Shown: positions 30,701 to 38,920 of the stretch, piece by piece
Numbering within the stretch: position 1 is the stretch's first letter
How the letters are laid out: every line of letters starts with the position of its first letter
NCBI RefSeq assembly: GCF_051014445.1
Contig: NW_027488377.1
Span: forward strand, 3,906,001-3,970,000
Source: Colletes latitarsis
Taxonomy: Eukaryota; Arthropoda; Insecta; Hymenoptera; Colletidae
Length of the DNA: 64,000 nucleotides
Reading direction: 5' to 3'
The notes under the pieces: generated by a model
The model's database searches: none
What the model saw: the letters and a program-made list of their open reading frames with translations, nothing else
What the model was told of the DNA's origin: nothing
Program-made: the position numbers and the translations under genes

Positions 30701-33165
30701 GATGAGGGCAAATCCCAGACCTATCCCAAACCTAACATGCGTTATCCTCTAAAATATTGATCGAAACAAGGTTTAATGGACTTCTTCAGTGTGGTACCAC
30801 TTCACTACGTGATCCAAACCAGAAAAAACCCAGGATCAGTACAACAAGTATGTGAAAAACGCGAAAGTATGAGCCTGATGAGGGCGAATCCCAGACCTAT
30901 CCCAGACCTAACTTGCGTTGTCCTCTAAAATATTGATGGAAAACAGGTTTAATTGTCTGTTTCAGTGTTGTACTTCATTACTACGTGATGCAATCCAGAA
31001 AAAGCCCAGGATCTAGCCATCAAGTATGAGAAATATGCGAAAGTATGAGCCTGACGAGGTCAAATCCTGGACCTAACCCAGACCTAACATGCGTTATCCT
31101 CTAAAATATTTATCATGACCAGGTATAATTGATTGTTTCAGTGTGGTCCCACATTACTACGTGATCCAAACCAGAAAAAACCCAGGATCCGTTCAACAAG
31201 TATGTGAAAAACGCGAAAGTATGAGCCTGATGAGGGCGAATCCCAGACCTATCCCAGACCAAACATGCGTTATCCTCTAAAATATTGATCGAAACCAGGA
31301 TTAATTTACTGTTTCAGCGTGGTATCACATTACTACGTGATACAATCCAGAAACAGCCCAGGATCTAGCCATGAAGTATGAGAAATATGCGAAAGTATGA
31401 CCCTGATGAGGGCAAATCCTAGACCTAACCCAAACCTAACATACGTTATCCTCTAAAATATTTATCAAGACCTGGTTTAATCGACTGTTTCAGTGTGGTA
31501 CCACATTACTATGTGATCCAAACCAGAAAATAACCCAGGATCTGTTCAACGAGTATGTGAAGTGTGCGAAAGTATGAGGCTGATGAGGGCAAATCCCAGA
31601 CCTATCCCAGACCTAACTTGCGTTGTCCTCTAAAATATTGATGGAAAACAGGTTTAATTGTCTGTTTCAGTGTTGTACTTCATTACTACGTGATGCAATC
31701 CAGCAAAAGCCCAGGATCTAGCCATCAAGTATGAGAAATATGCGAAAGAATGAGCCTGATGAGAGCAAATCCCAAACCTAACCTAGACCTAACATGAATT
31801 ATTCTCTAAAATATTGTTCGAAACCAGGTTTTATGGACTGTTTCAGTGTGGTACCACATTACTACGTGATCCAAACAAGAAAAAACCCAGGATCTGTTCA
31901 ACAAGTATGTGAAAAAGGCGAAATTATGACCCTGATGAGGGCAAATCCCAGACCTATCCCAGACATAACTTGCGTTGTCCTCTAAAATATTGATGGAAAC
32001 CAGATTCCATTGACTGTTTCAGTGTGGTACTACATTACTACGTGATGCAATCCAGAAAAAGCCCAATATCTAGCCATCAAGTATGAGAAATATGCGAAAG
32101 AATGAGCCTGATGAGAGCAAATCCCTGACCTAACCTAGATCTAACATGGATTATTCTCTAAAATATTGATCGAAACCAGGTTTAATGGACTGCTTCAGTG
32201 TGGTACCACATTACTACGTGATCCAAACCAGAAAAAACCCAGGATCTCTTCAACAAGAATGTGAAAAACGCGAAAGTATGAGCCTGATGAGGGCGAATCC
32301 CAGAACTATCCCGGACCTAACTTGCGTTGTCCTCTAAAATATTGATGGAAAACAGGTTTAATTGTCTGTTTCAGTGTTGTACTTCATTACTACGTGATGC
32401 AATCCAGAAAAAGCCCAGGATCTAGCCATCAAGTATGAGAAATATGCGAAAGTATGAGCCTGACGAGGTCAAATCCTGGACCTAACCCAGACCTAACATG
32501 CGTTATCCTCTAAAATATTTATCATGACCAGGTATAATTGTTTGTTTCAGTGTGGTCCCACATTACTACGTGATCCAAACCAGAAAAAACCCAGGATCCG
32601 TTCAACAAGTATGTGATAAACGCGAAAGTATGAGCCTGATGAGGGCGAATCCCAGACCTATCCCAGACCAAACATGCGTTATCCTCTAAAATATTGATCG
32701 AAACCAGGATTAATTGACTGTTTCAGCGTGGTATCACATTACTACGTGATCCAATCCAGAAATAGCCCAGGATCTAGCCATGAAGTATGAGAAATATGCG
32801 AAAGAATGAGCCTGATGAGAGCAAATCCCAGACCTAACCTAGAACTAACATGGATTATTCTCTAAAATATTGATCGAAACCAGGTTTAATGGACTGCTTC
32901 AGTGTGGTACCACATTACTACGTGATCCAAACCAGAAAAAACCCAGGATCTCTTCAACAAGTATGTGAAAAACGCGAAAGTATGAGCCTGATGAGGGCAA
33001 ATCCTAGACCTAACCCAGACCTACCATGCGTTATCCTCTAAAATAGTGATCGAAACCAGGTTTAATGGACTGTTTCAGTGTGGTACCACACTACTACGTG
33101 ATCCAATCCAGAAAAAACCAAGGATCAGTTCAACAAGTATGTGAAAAACGCGAAAGTATGAGCCT
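30701..33165. repeat. 14-monomer repeat unit, copy a (2465 bp)
   Basis: It aligns with 33166-35630 at a constant offset of 2465 bp (14 x 176 = 2464). The rare variants GATCGAAACAAGG with TGGACTTCTTCAG at 30759 recur at 33224. A CAAGAATGTG variant at about 32252 recurs at 34717. The 31794-31985 segment recurs unchanged at 34259-34450. Boundary placement is arbitrary within the stretch shared by the two ends. Confidence 0.85.
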
Positions 33166-35630
33166 GATGAGGGCAAATCCCAGACCTATCCCAAACCTAA
33201 CATGCGTTATCCTCTAAAATATTGATCGAAACAAGGTTTAATGGACTTCTTCAGTGTGGTACCACTTCACTACGTGATCCAAACCAGAAAAAACCCAGGA
33301 TCAGTACAACAAGTATGTGAAAAACGCGAAAGTATGAGCCTGATGAGGGCGAATCCCAGACCTATCCCAGACCTAACTTGCGTTGTCCTCTAAAATATTG
33401 ATGGAAAACAGGTTTAATTGTCTGTTTCAGTGTTGTACTTCATTACTACGTGATGCAATCCAGAAAAAGCCCAGGATCTAGCCATCAAGTATGAGAAATA
33501 TGCGAAAGTATGAGCCTGACGAGGTCAAATCCTGGACCTAACCCAGACCTAACATGCGTTATCCTCTAAAATATTTATCATGACCAGGTATAATTGATTG
33601 TTTCAGTGTGGTCCCACATTACTACGTGATCCAAACCAGAAAAAACCCAGGATCCGTTCAACAAGTATGTGAAAAACGCGAAAGTATGAGCCTGATGAGG
33701 GCGAATCCCAGACCTATCCCAGACCAAACATGCGTTATCCTCTAAAATATTGATCGAAACCAGGATTAATTTACTGTTTCAGCGTGGTATCACATTACTA
33801 CGTGATACAATCCAGAAACAGCCCAGGATCTAGCCATGAAGTATGAGAAATATGCGAAAGTATGACCCTGATGAGGGCAAATCCTAGACCTAACCCAAAC
33901 CTAACATACGTTATCCTCTAAAATATTTATCAAGACCTGGTTTAATCGACTGTTTCAGTGTGGTACCACATTACTATGTGATCCAAACCAGAAAATAACC
34001 CAGGATCTGTTCAACGAGTATGTGAAGTGTGCGAAAGTATGAGGCTGATGAGGGCAAATCCCAGACCTATCCCAGACCTAACTTGCGTTGTCCTCTAAAA
34101 TATTGATGGAAAACAGGTTTAATTGTCTGTTTCAGTGTTGTACTTCATTACTACGTGATGCAATCCAGCAAAAGCCCAGGATCTAGCCATCAAGTATGAG
34201 AAATATGCGAAAGAATGAGCCTGATGAGAGCAAATCCCAAACCTAACCTAGACCTAACATGAATTATTCTCTAAAATATTGTTCGAAACCAGGTTTTATG
34301 GACTGTTTCAGTGTGGTACCACATTACTACGTGATCCAAACAAGAAAAAACCCAGGATCTGTTCAACAAGTATGTGAAAAAGGCGAAATTATGACCCTGA
34401 TGAGGGCAAATCCCAGACCTATCCCAGACATAACTTGCGTTGTCCTCTAAAATATTGATGGAAACCAGATTCCATTGACTGTTTCAGTGTGGTACTACAT
34501 TACTACGTGATGCAATCCAGAAAAAGCCCAATATCTAGCCATCAAGTATGAGAAATATGCGAAAGAATGAGCCTGATGAGAGCAAATCCCTGACCTAACC
34601 TAGATCTAACATGGATTATTCTCTAAAATATTGATCGAAACCAGGTTTAATGGACTGCTTCAGTGTGGTACCACATTACTACGTGATCCAAACCAGAAAA
34701 AACCCAGGATCTCTTCAACAAGAATGTGAAAAACGCGAAAGTATGAGCCTGATGAGGGCGAATCCCAGAACTATCCCGGACCTAACTTGCGTTGTCCTCT
34801 AAAATATTGATGGAAAACAGGTTTAATTGTCTGTTTCAGTGTTGTACTTCATTACTACGTGATGCAATCCAGAAAAAGCCCAGGATCTAGCCATCAAGTA
34901 TGAGAAATATGCGAAAGTATGAGCCTGACGAGGTCAAATCCTGGACCTAACCCAGACCTAACATGCGTTATCCTCTAAAATATTTATCATGACCAGGTAT
35001 AATTGTTTGTTTCAGTGTGGTCCCACATTACTACGTGATCCAAACCAGAAAAAACCCAGGATCCGTTCAACAAGTATGTGATAAACGCGAAAGTATGAGC
35101 CTGATGAGGGCGAATCCCAGACCTATCCCAGACCAAACATGCGTTATCCTCTAAAATATTGATCGAAACCAGGATTAATTGACTGTTTCAGCGTGGTATC
35201 ACATTACTACGTGATCCAATCCAGAAATAGCCCAGGATCTAGCCATGAAGTATGAGAAATATGCGAAAGAATGAGCCTGATGAGAGCAAATCCCAGACCT
35301 AACCTAGAACTAACATGGATTATTCTCTAAAATATTGATCGAAACCAGGTTTAATGGACTGCTTCAGTGTGGTACCACATTACTACGTGATCCAAACCAG
35401 AAAAAACCCAGGATCTCTTCAACAAGTATGTGAAAAACGCGAAAGTATGAGCCTGATGAGGGCAAATCCTAGACCTAACCCAGACCTACCATGCGTTATC
35501 CTCTAAAATAGTGATCGAAACCAGGTTTAATGGACTGTTTCAGTGTGGTACCACACTACTACGTGATCCAATCCAGAAAAAACCAAGGATCAGTTCAACA
35601 AGTATGTGAAAAACGCGAAAGTTTGAGCCT
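33166..35630. repeat. 14-monomer repeat unit, copy b (2465 bp)
   Basis: Direct tandem copy of 30701-33165, nearly identical by eye. Homology ends near 35630, where copy b reads GAAAGTTTGAG and the sequence after copy a reads GAAAGTATGAG. Near identity suggests that this duplication is recent compared with the divergence between neighbouring monomers. Confidence 0.85.
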
Positions 35631-36540
35631 GATGAGGGCGAATCCTAGACCTATCCCAGACCTAACTTGCGTTGTCCTCTAAAATATTGATGGAAACCAG
35701 GTTTAATTGACTGTTTCAGTGTTGTACTTCATTACTACGTGATACAATCCAGAAAAAGCCCAGGATCTAGCCATCAAGTATGAGTAATATGCGAAAGAAT
35801 GAGCCGGATGAGAGCAAATCCCAGACCTAACCTAGACCAAACATGAATTATTCCCTAAAATATTGATCGAAACCAGGTTTAGTTGACTGTTTCAGTGTGG
35901 TCCCTCATTACTACGTGATCAAAACCAGAAAAAACCCAGGTTCCGTTCAACAAGTATGTGAAGAATGCGAAAGTATGAGTCTGGTGAGTGAAAATCCCAG
36001 GCCTAACCTAGACCTAACATGCGTTATTCTGAAAAATATTGATCGAAACCTGGTTTAATCGACTTTTTCAGTGTGGTACCACATTACTATGTGATCCAAA
36101 CCAGAAAATAACCCAGGATCTGTTCAACGAGTATGTGAAGTGTGCGTAAGTATGAGTCTGATGAGGGCAAATCCAAGACCTATCCCAGACCTAACTTGCG
36201 TTATCCTTTAAAATATTGATCGAAACCAGGTTTAATCGACTGTTTCAGTGTGGTACCACATTACTACGTGATCCAAACCAGAAAAAACCCAGGATCTAGC
36301 CATGAAGTATGAGAAATATGCGAAAGTATGACCCTGATGAGGGCAAATCCCAGGCCTAACCTAGACCTAACATGCGTTTTTCTCAAAAATATTGATCGAA
36401 ACCTGGTTTAATCGACTGTTTCAGTGTGGTACCACATTACTACGTGACCCAAACCAGAAAAAACCCAGGATCTGTGCAACAAGTATGTGAAAAACGCGAA
36501 AGAATGAGCCTGATGAGGGCGAATCCCAGACCTATCCCAG
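35631..36540. repeat. Unordered monomers left of the retroelement
   Basis: About five monomers with private variants (for example GTTTGAGCC at 35631, GCGTAAGTATGAG near 36145, ATCCTTTAAAATATT near 36205). They are not part of a recognised long repeat in the window. The last monomer is split by the insertion at 36541 in its CCTATCCCAG block. Confidence 0.75.
36528..36540. repeat. Target-site duplication, left copy
   Basis: AGACCTATCCCAG immediately precedes the GC-rich insert. The first base of this 13-mer is ambiguous because its right-hand partner could be the last A of the poly-A tail. The motif is an ordinary part of the satellite monomer. Confidence 0.88.
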
Positions 36541-36550
36541 TCGGCGCCGG

Positions 36551-36595
36551 GTCGGACCGGTTGGTGGTAGGAGTGCCTCCCCCTACCGGTCCGAC
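36551..36595 (+). other. 5'-end hairpin of the retroelement
   Basis: GTCGGACCGGT at 36551-36561 is the exact reverse complement of ACCGGTCCGAC at 36585-36595, an 11-bp perfect stem with a 23-nt loop. A small GGAG/CTCC stem (36570-36573 with 36577-36580) could form within the loop. It lies 10 nt from the 5' junction, where several LINEs carry a structured or self-cleaving 5' end. I cannot show a ribozyme fold here. Confidence 0.7.
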
Positions 36596-36669
36596 GCAAG
36601 GGGCGGCACCCTCGGCGTTCTGGTGCGGCCATGAACGCCCGGCCGCCGAGGGGTGGAAACGGGGTCGCG

Positions 36670-36699
36670 GGCGGTTGCGAGTTGGGGCTCGCAGCCGCC
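36670..36699 (+). other. Hairpin in retroelement body
   Basis: GGCGGTTGCGAG at 36670-36681 pairs with CTCGCAGCCGCC at 36688-36699 over 12 positions with one G-U pair and a 6-nt loop. With the neighbouring stem GGCGTTC/GAACGCC (36614-36620 with 36633-36639), it suggests that the GC-rich 5' half is a structured RNA rather than a coding remnant. Confidence 0.6.
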
Positions 36700-36775
36700 A
36701 CTAAACGCGGCCCCGGGACGGATACCGGCGGGATGGAGTGGCCCCGTCCCGCCGCTATGAGGCAGTGTGTCTACT

Positions 36776-36796
36776 GGGGGGACCGATTGTCCCCCC
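36776..36796 (+). other. Hairpin GGGGGGAC/GTCCCCCC in retroelement
   Basis: A perfect 8-bp stem with a 5-nt CGATT loop. About 10 nt downstream, GCGC-GAAA-GCGC (36806-36817) forms a short stem capped by a GNRA-type tetraloop. This is a common motif in structured RNAs, although it could occur by chance in GC-rich DNA. Confidence 0.6.
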
Positions 36797-36828
36797 GGGG
36801 GATGGGCGCGAAAGCGCGGGCACGGGAA

Positions 36829-36866
36829 GGATACCGGAAGAATGCTTCGAGCGATTCCTGGTATCC
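36829..36866 (+). other. Hairpin GGATACC/GGTATCC in retroelement
   Basis: GGATACC at 36829-36835 pairs exactly with GGTATCC at 36860-36866, with the loop containing GCTTCGAGCG. The loop has a TTCGA core faintly like a Pol III B box, but its 3' half does not fit. I regard it as structure only. Confidence 0.5.
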
Positions 36867-36903
36867 TCCCAAAGCGTGCCGAAGGGTCACCGTGGCGTTT
36901 TTA

Positions 36904-36950
36904 GTGGGTAGGTCCCGCGCCTGTCGTTGTACGGGCGCGGGGAATCCCAC
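36904..36950 (+). other. Composite stem GTGGG...CCCAC in retroelement 3' part
   Basis: An outer stem GTGGG (36904-36908) with CCCAC (36946-36950) encloses a stem TCCCGCGCC (36913-36921) with GGCGCGGGGA (36934-36943). Nested pairing of this kind is typical of LINE 3' regions that are recognised by the reverse transcriptase. It lies just after the TTTTTAGTGGGTAGG segment that reminds me of R1-type LINEs. Confidence 0.6.
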
Positions 36951-36954
36951 ACAC

Positions 36955-36986
36955 CCCTCCCACCTCTCCCCAAGGAGGTGGGAGGG
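36955..36986 (+). other. 3'-terminal 12-bp hairpin of the retroelement
   Basis: CCCTCCCACCTC at 36955-36966 is the exact reverse complement of GAGGTGGGAGGG at 36975-36986, with an 8-nt loop (TCCCCAAG). The stem lies 26 nt before the A run. By analogy with stringent-type LINEs and their SINE partners, a 3' stem-loop at this position is a candidate recognition element for the reverse transcriptase. This role is inferred. Confidence 0.75.
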
Positions 36987-37012
36987 AGTCTTTCGAAGAT
37001 TTTCCCCACGAC

Positions 37013-37029
37013 AAAAAAAAAAAAAAAAA
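37013..37029 (+). other. Poly-A tail of the retroelement
   Basis: An uninterrupted run of 17 A residues follows CCCCACGAC. The absence of substitutions in the run suggests either a recent insertion or maintenance of the tail. No AATAAA signal is visible in the preceding 60 bp. Confidence 0.9.
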
Positions 37030-37041
37030 GACCTATCCCAG
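37030..37041. repeat. Target-site duplication, right copy
   Basis: GACCTATCCCAG directly follows the A run and is continued by ACCTAACTTGCG, so left flank plus one copy plus right flank reads as an uninterrupted monomer. The spacing agrees: GGTACC at 36429 and 37105 are 676 bp apart, which is 501 bp of insert and duplication plus 175 bp of monomer. Confidence 0.88.
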
Positions 37042-38920
37042 ACCTAACTTGCGTTATCCTCCAAAATATTGATCGGAACCGGGTTTAATTGACTGTTTCA
37101 GCGTGGTACCACATTACTACGTGATACAATCCAGAAACAGCCCAGGATCTAGCCATGAAGTATGAGAAATATGCGAAAGTATGAGCCTGATGAGGGCAAA
37201 TCCTAGACCTAACCCAAACCTAACTTGCATTATCCTCTAAGATATTGATCGAAACCTGGATTAATTGATTGTTTCAGTGTGGTCCCACATTACTACGTGA
37301 TCCAAACCAGAAAAAACTCAGGATCCGTTCAACAAGTATGTGAAGAATGCGAAAGTATGAGTCTGATGTGTGAAAATCCCAGGCCTAACCTAGACCTAAC
37401 ATGGTGTAACCTCTAAAATATTGGTCGTATCCAGGTTTAATTGACTGCTTCAGTGAGGTACCACTTTACTACGTGATCCAAAGCAGAAAAAACCCTCGAT
37501 CAGGTCAACACGCATGTTAAAACTGCGAAAGTATGAGCCTGATGAGGGCAAATCCCAGACATATCCCAGACCTAACATGCGTTATCCTCAAAAATATTAA
37601 TCCAAACCAGGTTCAGTCGACTGTTTCAGTGTGGTACCACATTACTACGAGATACAATCCAGAAACAGCCCAGGATCTAGCCATGAAGTATGAGAAATAT
37701 GCGAAAGTGTGAGCCTGATGAGGGCAAATCCCAGGCCTAACCTAGACCTAACATGCGTTGTCCTCTAAAATATTGATGGAAACCAGGTTTAATTGACTGT
37801 TTCAGTGTGGTACCACATTACTACGTGATCCAAACCAGAAAAAAACGCAGGATCTGTTCAACAAGTATGAGAAGTATGCGAAAGTATGAGTCTGATGAGG
37901 GCAAATCCCAGGCCTAAACTAGACATAACTTTCGTTATCCTCTAAAATAATGATCGAAACCAGGTTTAATAGATTGTTTCAGTGTGGTCCCACATTACTA
38001 TGTGATCCAAACCAGAAAAAACCCAGGATCCGTTCAACAAGTATGTGAAGAATGCGAAAGTATCAGTCTGATAAGTGAAAATCCCAGAACTAACCTAGAC
38101 CTAACATGCGTTTCCCTCTAAGATATTGATCCAAACCAGGTTTAATGGACTGTTTCAGTGTGGTACCACACTACTACGTGATCCAAACCAGAAAAAAACC
38201 AGGATCTGTTCAACAAGTATGTGGAAAACGCGAAAGTATGAGCCTGATGAGGGCAAATCCCAGACCTATCCCAGACCTAACTTGCGTTATCCTCTAAAAT
38301 ATTGATCGAAACCAGATTTAATTGACTGTTTCAGTGTGGTACCACATTACTGCGTGATCCAATCCAGTAAAAACCCAGGATCCGTTCAACAAGTATGTGA
38401 AGAATGCGAATGTATGAGTCTGATGAGTGAAAATCCCAGGCCTAACCTAGACCTAACATGCGTTATCCTCAAAAATATTAACCGGAACCAGGTTTAATTG
38501 ACTGTTTCAGCGTGGTACCACATTACTACGTGATACAATCCAGAAACAGCCCAGGATCTAGCCATGAAGTATGAGAAATATGCGAAAGTATGAGCCCGAT
38601 GAGGGCAAATCCTAGACCTAACCCAAACCTAACTTGCATTATCCACTAAAATAATGATCGAAACCAGGTTTAATAGATTGTTTCAGTGTGGTCCCACATT
38701 ACTATGTGATCCAAACCAGAAAAAACCCAGGATCCGTTCAACAAGTATGTGAAGAATGCGAAAGTATCAGTCTGATAAGTGAAAATCCCAGAACTAACCT
38801 AGACCTAACATGCGTTTCCCTCTAAGATATTGATCCAAACCAGGTTTAATGGACTGTTTCAGTGTGGTACCACACTACTACGTGATCCAAACCAGAAAAA
38901 AACCAGGATCTGTTCAACAC
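37030..38920. repeat. Unordered monomers right of the retroelement, related to the right HOR
   Basis: Segments here are diverged versions of right-HOR segments: 37190-37620 resembles 46010-46400, including ATGGTGTAACCTCTAAAATA and ATTGGTCGTATCCAGG. A four-monomer duplication is visible inside: the stretch starting ATAATGATCG at 37947, with rare TATCAGTCTGATAAGTG and TGCGTTTCCCTCTAAG variants, recurs at 38651 (offset 704 = 4 x 176). Confidence 0.75.

Larger units (their letters stand above)
1..36540. repeat. Left satellite array, ~176-bp monomer, about 207 head-to-tail copies
   Basis: The palindrome GTGGTACCAC or close variants recurs at 176-bp spacing. GGTACC or its variants begin at 5, 181, 357, 533 and 709, and 207 monomers later the same site is at 36429, only 8 bp away from perfect register. 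The monomer reads, in order: the GTGGTACCAC dyad, ATTACTACGTGATCCAA, an A-rich run (CCAGAAAAAACCCAGGAT), a variable box, GCGAAAGTATGAG, CTGATGAG, a CCTAA-like block, ATGCGTTATCCTC, an AAAATATT run, GATCGAAACCAGG and TTTAATTGACTGTTTCA. All copies have the same orientation. Composition is AT-rich (about 60% by eye). The short open frames inside it are by-products of the repeat. I do not recognise the satellite as a named family. Confidence 0.97.
36541..37029 (+). mobile_element. Poly-A-tailed non-autonomous retroelement (SINE-like or 5'-truncated LINE)
   Basis: A 489-bp insert, strikingly GC-rich against the AT-rich satellite, ends in 17 A residues and is flanked by a 12-13 bp direct repeat of the target. 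Removing insert and one repeat restores an ordinary monomer. These are the hallmarks of target-primed reverse transcription by a LINE machinery. No reverse transcriptase or endonuclease is encoded, so it is either a SINE-like element or the 3' end of a longer LINE. The RNA would fold strongly, with perfect stems at 36551-36595, 36776-36796 and 36955-36986. The 3' half (TTTTTAGTGGGTAGG near 36899, then a GC hairpin and AATCCCAC) resembles, from memory, 3' ends of R1/TRAS-type arthropod LINEs. I could not check this, and the clade is a low-confidence guess. I see no convincing Pol III A and B boxes. Confidence 0.88.

Noticed and set aside
36408..36701. 97-codon minus-strand open frame and 92-codon plus-strand frame (36426-36704) over the 5' junction
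   Set aside because: Both begin in, or end in, satellite sequence and cross the insertion junction, so they cannot predate the insertion. No homology is recognised.
36541..36720. Ribosomal RNA origin of the GC-rich insert
   Set aside because: GC content and hairpins suggested rRNA, but I recognise no conserved 18S or 28S core motif in it.
36840..36870. Pol III B box / tRNA-like head in the retroelement
   Set aside because: GCTTCGAGCGATTCC has a TTCGA core, but the 3' part does not match the B-box consensus, no A box lies at a suitable distance upstream, and the position is in the 3' half of the element.
36541..37029. DNA transposon or LTR element
   Set aside because: There are no terminal inverted repeats at the two ends, no LTRs, and the A17 tail with a 12-13 bp duplication points to LINE-type integration.
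36631..37047. 138-codon open frame across the retroelement
   Set aside because: It starts inside the GC-rich insert, runs through the poly-A tail as a lysine run and ends in satellite sequence. GC-rich DNA has few stop codons, and the segment is better explained by RNA hairpins. No known domain is visible.
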